A stretch of DNA of 6,477 bases from Bacteroidales bacterium (GTDB lineage Bacteria; Bacteroidota; Bacteroidia; Bacteroidales; DYOH01), in NCBI GenBank assembly GCA_030632545.1, contig DAOVUO010000154.1:1-6477 (forward strand), in the 5' to 3' direction. Under the pieces are notes generated by a model. It was not told the origin of the DNA, ran no database searches, and saw only the letters and a program-made list of their open reading frames with translations. A program made the translations under genes and the position numbers. Shown here one piece after another: positions 1 to 6,046 of the stretch. How positions within the stretch are numbered: the stretch's first letter is position 1; every line of letters starts with the position of its first letter.

Positions 1-21
1 CTACTACCAATTTCGTGGGTA
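1..21. repeat. Left arm of perfect 21-bp inverted repeat
   Basis: Bases 1-21 are the exact reverse complement of 207-227. The match fails at the next inner pair (22 against 206). It could extend further outward, because the window begins at base 1, so 21 bp is a minimum. The arm overlaps the last codons of the partial gene ending at 77. The arm pair and its 185-bp spacer resemble the size of invertible segments known in Bacteroidota, but no recombinase gene is in view. Confidence 0.85.
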
Positions 22-77
22 GTGATTCAAATTTCGGTGGCACTGCAAATTTTGAGGGATATAATAATGTTTATTAG
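3..77 (+). CDS. C-terminal end of an unidentified protein with NFxG repeats (5' end outside window)
   Basis: An open frame enters from the left edge and stops at TAG 75-77, giving 24 residues: TTNFVGSDSNFGGTANFEG followed by YNNVY. The unit Asn-Phe-x-Gly occurs three times (codons starting at 9, 30 and 48), 7 and 6 residues apart. The DNA shows the same degenerate repeat, aattt followed by a G-rich stretch. This regularity makes a real coding frame more likely than chance, but the piece is too short to assign a family or a function. The first six codons lie in the left arm of a 21-bp inverted repeat, so if the segment inverts, the tail of this protein would change. I infer a repetitive, possibly surface or low-complexity, C-terminus; the rest of the gene is needed to judge. 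Confidence 0.45.
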   Translation, partial: TTNFVGSDSNFGGTANFEGYNNVY

Positions 78-206
78 TTTAATTGATTAAAATAGTAATA
101 ATTACTTTATCTTAAGTTTGTATGGTTTAACTTATAAACAAATAAACAGTTAAGCAGAGAATCAAAGAATATTATGTTTAATCACTGTTTCATATTTTAA
201 ATTAGT

Positions 207-227
207 TACCCACGAAATTGGTAGTAG
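207..227. repeat. Right arm of perfect 21-bp inverted repeat
   Basis: This is the exact reverse complement of bases 1-21. It sits in the intergenic region 38 bases before the ATG of the TtcA-like gene. Unlike the left arm it is not in any convincing coding frame, so it is an inverted non-coding copy of sequence that codes for TTNFVG on the left. The spacer (22-206) is AT-rich and holds the end of the left gene plus about 130 bases with no recognisable gene. Confidence 0.85.
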
Positions 228-264
228 AACCAAAAATAAGAAAAAATAGCCAACATCTTTAAAC

Positions 265-1011
265 ATGACAAAAAAGGAAAAAATTACAATAACTAAAATA
301 AGAAAAAAACTTGGCAAAACATTAGAAATGTATAATATGGTTTCGGAGGGCGAAACTATTATTATTGGATTATCTGGCGGAAAAGACTCTTTAGCTCTTT
401 TAGATTTACTTTACTTCAAAAAGAAGCAATTACAAATAAATTTCTCACTAATTGCGGTACATGTTAGAAGTGATTCTATACCTTACGAATCTGATATAGA
501 ATATCTAAACGCTTTTTGTAAGCAGAGAGACATTAAGCTAATTGTAAGTAATATTGAAATTGACTTTTCAACTGACAACCGAAAAACACCTTGTTTTTTA
601 TGCTCGTGGAACAGAAGAAAAGCTTTGTTTGAAGCTGCTCAAAAAAACAATGCAAACAAAGTAGCACTTGGCCATCACATGAACGACAGTGTAGAAACTC
701 TACTAATGAATATGATTTTTAATGGGAATTTTTCTGCGATTCCAGCCTCGCTTAGTATGTTTAATAACAGCATGAAATTAATCCGTCCAATGATTGAACT
801 TACTGAAAATGAAATTAATGAATATTCACGAATAATGAATTTTACTACTCAAACTAAAGTTTGTCCGCATGGCGACAAAACTCAGAGAAATAAAATAAAG
901 GAATTAATTACCCATATTACAGAAATAAATCCTCATGGCTTACAAAACATTAACTCTTCAATGTCGAGAGTTCTTGAAGAATATTTGGTAAAAAAACCAA
1001 AAAAGGAATAA
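265..1011 (+). CDS. ttcA: TtcA-family tRNA 2-thiocytidine biosynthesis protein
   Basis: A cytosolic PP-loop ATPase of 248 residues, predicted to put sulfur on cytidine 32 of tRNA by adenylating the base and using a 4Fe-4S cluster. The ATP-binding PP-loop SGGKDS is at 37-42. C110 and C113 form the CxxC, followed by the basic stretch NRRKAL. The family motif GHHMNDSVET is at 136-145 and IRPM at 173-176. A third cysteine, C200 in CPHGDKTQR, has the same spacing to the following QR as the third cluster-binding cysteine of E. coli TtcA. All three expected cluster ligands are therefore present. It is shorter than the E. coli protein (about 311), as I would expect of the compact Bacteroidota form. 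The ATG at 265 is the first in frame and starts a typical lysine-rich N-terminus; there is no clear Shine-Dalgarno sequence. Target specificity is inferred from the family, and another PP-loop tRNA thiolase remains possible. Confidence 0.85.
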   Translation: MTKKEKITITKIRKKLGKTLEMYNMVSEGETIIIGLSGGKDSLALLDLLYFKKKQLQINFSLIAVHVRSDSIPYESDIEYLNAFCKQRDIKLIVSNIEIDFSTDNRKTPCFLCSWNRRKALFEAAQKNNANKVALGHHMNDSVETLLMNMIFNGNFSAIPASLSMFNNSMKLIRPMIELTENEINEYSRIMNFTTQTKVCPHGDKTQRNKIKELITHITEINPHGLQNINSSMSRVLEEYLVKKPKKE

Positions 1012-1014
1012 TTA

Positions 1015-1836
1015 TTAATCATCATCAGGATTTAATTCGGCACTACAATGCTTACAAAAAACAGCATCATGATCGTGCCCTTCGGTAAGACATTCATGGC
1101 AAACATCAGTAGTTCTATGCTGTACTCCTTTAAATTTTTGGACACTCATTTCAGAAGTTACAATTCCAGTAGGAACAGCAATTATTCCATAACCTAAAAT
1201 CATCACAATACTTGCAATAATTTGACCAATAGCACTTTGCGGAGCAATATCGCCATAACCAACAGTAGTTAATGTTACAATTGCCCAATATATGCTTCGT
1301 GGAATACTTGTAAAGCCAGATTCAGGCGATTCAATCAAGTACATGGCTGTACCAATAATTATTACAATCATTAAAACGGCAAAAAGAAACACCAATATTT
1401 TTTGCTTACTATTTTTTAATGCAGTAATAATAGCCTGACTTTCACCTAAGTGTCTAGGCATTTTAAATATCCGGAATATTCGCAATAATCTCAGAGCACG
1501 TATCACAACTAATCCCTGTGCTCCAACAAATATTAAACTCAAATAGGTTGGAAGTGTAGATAACAAATCAATAATACCATAAAAACTAAAAATATAACGT
1601 AATGGTTTATCTACAATAATAATACGCAAAATATACTCAAAAGTAAAAACTATGGTTATAATCCACTCTAAAACATATAAATACGCACCATATTTAGCAC
1701 TTATATCTTCGACACTATCAAGCATAACAACAACAATACTCAAAGAAATTATACCTAATAAAACTTCATCAAATATTTTCCCAGACTTAGTTTCAGCCTC
1801 AAAAACTATATCGTATATGCGATTACGAACTGTCAT
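1015..1836 (-). CDS. Voltage-gated potassium channel (ion transporter) with C-terminal zinc-ribbon-like tail
   Basis: A 273-residue inner-membrane channel with the six-helix Kv plan. S1 is about 22-40, S2 about 52-74 and S3 about 81-104 (with D90). S4 is about 109-126, with a basic residue at every third position (R113, R116, R119, R122, K125), the classic voltage sensor. S5 is about 146-168, the pore helix about 180-190, the K+ selectivity filter TVGYGD at 191-196, and S6 about 203-228 with AVP near the inner gate. It should form a homotetramer passing K+ in response to voltage. After S6 comes a short cytosolic tail with CHEC (246-249) and CKHC (261-264), a pattern for one zinc ion, then an acidic end. 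Its stop codon faces that of the TtcA-like gene across 3 bases, with no hairpin between them. A terminator of the upstream lipoprotein gene lies just before its start, so it probably has its own promoter. Physiological role unknown. Confidence 0.9.
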   Translation of the reverse strand: MTVRNRIYDIVFEAETKSGKIFDEVLLGIISLSIVVVMLDSVEDISAKYGAYLYVLEWIITIVFTFEYILRIIIVDKPLRYIFSFYGIIDLLSTLPTYLSLIFVGAQGLVVIRALRLLRIFRIFKMPRHLGESQAIITALKNSKQKILVFLFAVLMIVIIIGTAMYLIESPESGFTSIPRSIYWAIVTLTTVGYGDIAPQSAIGQIIASIVMILGYGIIAVPTGIVTSEMSVQKFKGVQHRTTDVCHECLTEGHDHDAVFCKHCSAELNPDDD

Positions 1837-1862
1837 ATTTCAAAAAATAAACAAAAAGTCAA

Positions 1863-1895
1863 AAATAGACTGTTACAATCTGCAACAGCCTATTT
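1863..1895 (-). terminator. Rho-independent terminator of the TlpA-like lipoprotein gene
   Basis: The arms 1863-1874 and 1884-1895 pair over 12 bases (one G-U pair in the minus-strand RNA) with a 9-base loop. On the minus strand the stem is followed by a U-rich stretch (revcomp of about 1846-1862). It lies 15 bases past the stop of the lipoprotein gene and ends 27 bases before the start of the channel gene, separating the two transcripts. Confidence 0.75.
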
Positions 1896-1909
1896 GTTCA
1901 ATTTAGGTT

Positions 1910-3073
1910 TTAATGTCCAAATAATTCTTGCAATTTACTTCCAAGTGCAGCACCTCTTAAGTTTGTAGCAATAACTTTTCCCTCTTTATCTAATAAAAAA
2001 CTAGCAGGAATTGAAGAAATATTATACAAACGAGCAGCTTCGGATTGCCAGTATTTTAAATCGCTAACATGAATCCAATTTAAACCATCAGCTTTAATTG
2101 CTTGCACCCAAGCTTCTTTTGTTTGATCTAAAGATACTTGAAATACTTCAAATCCATCACTTTTGTATTTTTTATAATTCTCTACAATATTTGGATTTTC
2201 AGCTCTACAAGGACGACACCATCCAGCCCAAAAGTCTAACAATACATATTGACCTTTAAAATCAGACAATTTAATCATTTTTCCATCAGGATCAGCTAAT
2301 TCTATTTCAGGAACTTGTGTTCCAAGTGCACCAACTTGAGCTGGAGGGTTTTTAACTTTATCAACTAAATCTGATAAAGACTTTACAAGCTCAGATTCTG
2401 GAAGTTTTTTACTTAATTTAGTATTTACTTTATCAAATAGAGCAATATCTTGGTCTGGAAAAAAGATTGGCGATTGTGGACCCATTTGCTGATATAATGC
2501 AAATAAAGCAGCCAAAGAAGAATCATTTTGATTAATAATTTCAGTTAAATAAACTTTTTCCTCTTCAACAATATCTCTAAAAGCTTCATCAATTTGATCT
2601 TTAATATCCTCTGCATTACCTTCGCTTGAATACTTACGGAATATCTGACCTAATGAATCAACCCTTGCTACAGAAATTAAGTGAAAATCAGTTATCTCTT
2701 TCATCAATGATGTACCAATAGAGCCTTCGGTTGTATAAGTCTTTGCCATATCAGCAAAATCAGCATTAATCTTAATCACTTCACCAGGAATAGCAATCAA
2801 TTGTACAAATTGCTGCTGATCTTCAGATTGTATAATTAAGTAATCTTCAAAAGCAATCTCACCTACAAGTTCAAAATTACCATTTTCATCGGTAGTAGTT
2901 GAATCAAGCGTAGCTAATTGATTATTTTTTACATTTTTCAACAATAATACTTTTTGAGCAGCATTCTCAAACTGTCCTTTTACTACAACAGAATTTTCGT
3001 TACTACTGCCAGATTCTTTACACGAAGAAACTATGAGTACCAAACCAACAAATAACCAAATAAATTTTCTCAT
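1910..3073 (-). CDS. TlpA/ResA-like thiol-disulfide oxidoreductase lipoprotein (DUF4369 + thioredoxin-like domain)
   Basis: A 387-residue exported lipoprotein. I chose the ATG at 3071-3073, not the in-frame ATG at 3127, because it gives a proper signal: basic MRK, a hydrophobic stretch, and lipobox VSSC with C18 as the lipidated cysteine. The longer start would also lie upstream of the predicted -7 box. Residues about 28-125 look like DUF4369, common in Bacteroidota TlpA proteins. A helical linker follows to about 245. The thioredoxin/AhpC-TSA domain runs about 250-387, with active site WCRPC (redox cysteines C286 and C289) and the cis-proline in SSIP (P356). The middle residues RP replace the common GP, which could alter redox potential. 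The family reduces disulfides in periplasmic proteins, for example during cytochrome c maturation or oxidative stress defence; the real partner is not shown by the neighbours. Confidence 0.88.
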   Translation of the reverse strand: MRKFIWLFVGLVLIVSSCKESGSSNENSVVVKGQFENAAQKVLLLKNVKNNQLATLDSTTTDENGNFELVGEIAFEDYLIIQSEDQQQFVQLIAIPGEVIKINADFADMAKTYTTEGSIGTSLMKEITDFHLISVARVDSLGQIFRKYSSEGNAEDIKDQIDEAFRDIVEEEKVYLTEIINQNDSSLAALFALYQQMGPQSPIFFPDQDIALFDKVNTKLSKKLPESELVKSLSDLVDKVKNPPAQVGALGTQVPEIELADPDGKMIKLSDFKGQYVLLDFWAGWCRPCRAENPNIVENYKKYKSDGFEVFQVSLDQTKEAWVQAIKADGLNWIHVSDLKYWQSEAARLYNISSIPASFLLDKEGKVIATNLRGAALGSKLQELFGH

Positions 3074-3111
3074 TTTTTCGAATTTAGTTTTAATATTGTA
3101 AATTAAAGCGG

Positions 3112-3140
3112 CAAAAGTATAAAACATTTTCTATTTCAAA
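3112..3140 (-). promoter_or_regulatory. Bacteroidota-type promoter for the TlpA-like gene
   Basis: Read on the minus strand, TTTG (3140-3137) is followed after 17 bases by TACTTTTG (3119-3112), an exact match to the Bacteroidota -7 consensus TAnnTTTG with spacing inside the 17-23 range described for Flavobacterium. Transcription would begin near 3105, about 30 bases before the ATG at 3073, which also supports that start. No comparably good plus-strand promoter for the divergent gene was found. Confidence 0.55.
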
Positions 3141-3182
3141 TATTTATATTTTTACAACAAAAACTTAAAAACATTAAAATTT

Positions 3183-5240
3183 GTGAAAATTCATTATAAT
3201 ATAAATTCATTTTCGGCTAAAAACCCTGTTTTTACGATTGGTTCATTCGATGGTGTACATAAAGGACATAAAAAGGTATTATCTGAATTAATAAGTATTG
3301 CAAATAAAACGGGTGGGGAATCAGTTGTAATGATTTTCTGGCCACATCCAAGAGAAATACTCTCACCTTTAGGAAAAAATTTTAAACTTATTCAAACCAT
3401 AGACGAGCGAATAGAAAAACTTGCTCAAACTGGTATTGACCATTTAATTGTATTTCCATTTAACCTTGAATTTTCTAAGTATACTGCAAGTCTATTTATT
3501 GAAAAAATTTTAGCAAATAAACTAAATATCAAATATTTTTTAGTTGGATTTAATCAACGCTTTGGTAGTGATAGAATATCAAATATTAGCGAAATAAATA
3601 AATGTGCATATAATTGGGGTATTAAAGCATATAAATTAACTGGAATTTCGCCCAAAGAAGCACAAATTAGCTCTACTCAAATAAGAGATTTTTTGTTTGA
3701 TGGGAAAATTAAAGAAGCAAATAATTCTCTTGGATTCAAATATAAGATAGAAGGAAAAGTTGTAGAAGGAAAACAAATAGGTAGAACACTTGGTTTTCCA
3801 ACTGCTAATATTGAAGTACTTGAATCTTACAAGATAATACCACAAGATGGTGTTTATGCTGTAGAAGGCAAAATTGGAAACAACTTTTACCAGGGAATGC
3901 TAAATATTGGAATTAGACCAACCCTAAATGGAAAAAATAAAACAATTGAAGTTCATTGGTTTAATTTTGAGGACTCTCTATACGGAAAAAAAATCAAAAT
4001 CTATTTTACAAAAAAAATTCGTAATGAGCTAAAGTTTAACAATATTGACGAACTAAAAGAACAATTAAAAGAAGATAAAAAGTCCGTACTAAAAATACAT
4101 AATAAAAGTTTCAATATTTTAATTGCACCAGATAGTTTTAAAGGAAGCATAAGCGCAATTAATGCAACAAAAGCAATAAAAAAAGGAATTTCTACAACTG
4201 AAAAAAAGCTTAAAACAAAACTTTTTCCATTAGCCGATGGTGGCGAAGGTTCAATAGATATACTAAAACATCATCTACCTCATCTTGAAAAAATTAAAAT
4301 TAAAGTAAAAGATGCATTAATGCATGATATAAATTCGTACTATTATGCCGATTTAAATAATGATATAGCTTTTTTAGAATTAGCAAAAGTAAATGGCCTT
4401 GCTATGCTCCCACCCTCGGAACAAAACCCCCTTTTAACAACAAGCTATGGCTTTGGCCAAATGGTTTTGAATGCGCAAAAAAAAATGTTTAAAACCATAG
4501 TTTTATTCTTAGGTGGTAGTTCTACAAATGACGCAGGACTTGGTGTTTTACACGCATTAGGAGCAAAAATACAAGGAAATTTTGAAGGAAATATTCCAAC
4601 AGGAATAGATTTAATAAATGTTACCAATATTGAGTTCCCAGATTCATCAAAATTTAATTTAATTATTGCATCGGATGTAAACAATTGGTTTTGTGGCACA
4701 AACGGAGCTGTTGACACTTATGCAAAACAAAAAGGAGCAACTGAAATAAAAGACATTCAGAGACTTGAAAAAGGGATGGAAAATATTCGAAAAATTGTTA
4801 GAAAAAAAATGAAAATTGACCTAAATAGTATATCTGGAACTGGTGCTGCTGGTGGAATTGCGGGCACATTACATGTCTTTTTACAAGCAAAAATCACACA
4901 AGGTGCCGATTTTATTTTTAAAACGATACAGCTTGAACAAAATCTAAAAGATATAGATTTAATAATTACAGGTGAAGGGTCAATAGATTACCAAACTAAG
5001 AATTCAAAACTAATTTGGCAACTAAAAAAAGTTGCCGACAAAACAAATATACCAATATGGGCTATTTCGGGCTACTCAAACCAATCGAATAAAATTAAAA
5101 CTGCTCTTAATTTATGGAAAGTAAGTTGTTTGTCTGAAACTGAAAGTGAAAAGCAAAAAGCTATTTTAAGCCCCGAAAAAACCTTAAGCGAAAAAACATC
5201 ATCAGAAATTTCGACAATACTTCACACAATTGTCGTTTAA
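3183..5240 (+). CDS. ribF-glxK fusion: Fusion of RibF (riboflavin kinase/FAD synthetase) and GlxK-type glycerate kinase
   Basis: A 685-residue cytosolic protein made of two complete enzymes. Residues 1 to about 305 are RibF. The FAD synthetase part has GSFDGVHKGH (20-29), VGFNQRFGSDR (121-131) and ISSTQIR (162-168). The riboflavin kinase part has GRTLGFPTANI (200-210), DGVYAV (222-227), MLNIGIRPT (239-247) and IEVHWF (255-260). It should convert riboflavin to FMN and FAD. Residues about 310-685 are a glycerate kinase of the GlxK/GarK family: IAPDSFKGS (314-322), PLADGGEGS (349-357), LGGSSTNDAGLG (443-454), SDVNNWFCGTNGA (497-509), GTGAAGGIAG (552-561) and ITGEGSID (595-602). It should phosphorylate D-glycerate to 2-phosphoglycerate. 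Both halves have normal family length (about 305 and 375), and the linker is only a few residues. The start is GTG at 3183, because MKIHYNINSF fits RibF N-termini and the next ATG falls after the first motif. The glycerate kinase half has no ATG, GTG or TTG near its own beginning. The DUF2807 gene 35 bases downstream is probably co-transcribed. Domain assignments are firm; whether the natural product stays as one chain is not known. Confidence 0.92.
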   Translation: MKIHYNINSFSAKNPVFTIGSFDGVHKGHKKVLSELISIANKTGGESVVMIFWPHPREILSPLGKNFKLIQTIDERIEKLAQTGIDHLIVFPFNLEFSKYTASLFIEKILANKLNIKYFLVGFNQRFGSDRISNISEINKCAYNWGIKAYKLTGISPKEAQISSTQIRDFLFDGKIKEANNSLGFKYKIEGKVVEGKQIGRTLGFPTANIEVLESYKIIPQDGVYAVEGKIGNNFYQGMLNIGIRPTLNGKNKTIEVHWFNFEDSLYGKKIKIYFTKKIRNELKFNNIDELKEQLKEDKKSVLKIHNKSFNILIAPDSFKGSISAINATKAIKKGISTTEKKLKTKLFPLADGGEGSIDILKHHLPHLEKIKIKVKDALMHDINSYYYADLNNDIAFLELAKVNGLAMLPPSEQNPLLTTSYGFGQMVLNAQKKMFKTIVLFLGGSSTNDAGLGVLHALGAKIQGNFEGNIPTGIDLINVTNIEFPDSSKFNLIIASDVNNWFCGTNGAVDTYAKQKGATEIKDIQRLEKGMENIRKIVRKKMKIDLNSISGTGAAGGIAGTLHVFLQAKITQGADFIFKTIQLEQNLKDIDLIITGEGSIDYQTKNSKLIWQLKKVADKTNIPIWAISGYSNQSNKIKTALNLWKVSCLSETESEKQKAILSPEKTLSEKTSSEISTILHTIVV

Positions 5241-5275
5241 TTTTTGTAGTTTTAGATGTCACTAAAATAATCAAC

Positions 5276-5983
5276 ATGCAAACAAAAATTATTTTTTCAA
5301 TTATTGCCTTAATATTTATATTCCCAAGTTGCTTTAATTGTGAAGAAGGCAATGGTCTTTCTATCAAAAAAAGTTTTAAAATTGACGAAAATCCAAGCAA
5401 TTTTAAAATAGAAATTTCAGCAGAAATCACTATTATTCAGTCAGATACAAATTTGATTACAATTGAAACGGACAGCAATTTTATATCACTAATTACTGTT
5501 GAACAAAGCAGGAATAAAATAGTTATTTCATCGAGTAAATGCCTTGATTATGAGAACAACATTAACATCAATATCAAAAGCAAAAATTTTGAAGAAATTA
5601 GTATTGAAGGAAGTTCAAAACTAAAATCTCAAAATCAAATCACAACTAAAAATCTTGAAATTAATGCAGATGGTGCATCATCAATTAGCTTAAATATCAA
5701 AACTGAAAAAATTGAAATTGATTGCGATGGCTCAAATGAAATAAAAATAATTGGAATAACAGAAAAATTAGATGTAGAATTATCTGGATCTGGTGTTTTT
5801 ATCGGTGATAAACTAAACGCAAAAAAGGCTTATATTGATATCAAAGGTTCATCAAATGCTTCTGTGCGTTGCACAAAATTACTTGACGCAAACTTATCTG
5901 GCTCTTCTACATTAAAATATTTCGGAAATCCTGCAAAAGTAAATTCGGATGTTAATGGTTCTGCCAAAATTGTATCAAAATAA
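5276..5983 (+). CDS. DUF2807 (head GIN domain) beta-helix lipoprotein
   Basis: A 235-residue exported lipoprotein. The signal covers residues 1-18, a hydrophobic stretch ending FPS, and C19 is the probable lipidated cysteine; a further C22 follows. From about 40 onward the chain has the DUF2807 pattern, short beta strands separated by Gly-Ser turns: EGSSK (111), DGASS (132), DGSNE (151), SGSGV (170), KGSSN (190), SGSST (208) and NGSAK (227). The repeat period is 18-21 residues, as expected for a right-handed beta-helix. The family is abundant in Bacteroidota, and its 'auto-transporter adhesin' label is only a prediction; biochemical function is unknown. The gene starts 35 bases after the RibF-glycerate kinase stop with no terminator between, so it is likely read from the same transcript. 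It ends just before a strong hairpin terminator. Confidence 0.85.
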   Translation: MQTKIIFSIIALIFIFPSCFNCEEGNGLSIKKSFKIDENPSNFKIEISAEITIIQSDTNLITIETDSNFISLITVEQSRNKIVISSSKCLDYENNININIKSKNFEEISIEGSSKLKSQNQITTKNLEINADGASSISLNIKTEKIEIDCDGSNEIKIIGITEKLDVELSGSGVFIGDKLNAKKAYIDIKGSSNASVRCTKLLDANLSGSSTLKYFGNPAKVNSDVNGSAKIVSK

Positions 5984-5994
5984 AACAAAAATTC

Positions 5995-6031
5995 AACCTG
6001 TAGTATAAATACATTCTCTGTACTACAGGTT
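5995..6031. terminator. Bidirectional terminator between convergent genes
   Basis: A perfect 11-bp stem pairs AACCTGTAGTA (5995-6005) with TACTACAGGTT (6021-6031) around a 15-base loop. On the plus strand the stem runs into TTTTATATT, and on the minus strand it is followed by GAATTTTTGTTTTA, so both directions have a U-rich tail. It lies between the DUF2807 gene stop (5983) and the stop of the minus-strand gene (6047), and can serve both. Confidence 0.8.
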
Positions 6032-6046
6032 TTATATTAAAAAAAA

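Noticed and set aside
113..120. TAAGTTTG as a plus-strand promoter for the TtcA-like gene
   Set aside because: It matches the -7 consensus, but no TTG lies 17-23 bases upstream, and such AT-rich 8-mers are frequent here; too weak to annotate.
1..227. Miniature inverted-repeat transposable element
   Set aside because: No flanking target duplication can be seen because the left flank is missing, and the left arm is part of a coding frame; an invertible segment or artefact fits at least as well.
1652..1906. Plus-strand ORF opposite the channel gene
   Set aside because: It lies antisense to conserved transmembrane segments and runs through the terminator hairpin; no recognisable motifs.
3074..3127. 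Longer start (ATG at 3127) for the TlpA-like gene
   Set aside because: It puts 18 residues before a good lipoprotein signal and would start upstream of the predicted -7 box; the ATG at 3073 gives a normal lipobox at C18.
3636..3845. Minus-strand ORF inside the RibF half
   Set aside because: A shadow of the conserved RibF coding frame with no family features.
4445..4717. Minus-strand ORF inside the glycerate kinase half
   Set aside because: Antisense to conserved glycerate kinase motifs; no independent support.
5161..5430. Minus-strand ORF across the RibF-glycerate kinase end and DUF2807 start
   Set aside because: It opposes two supported genes, including the DUF2807 signal sequence; composition looks like a shadow frame.
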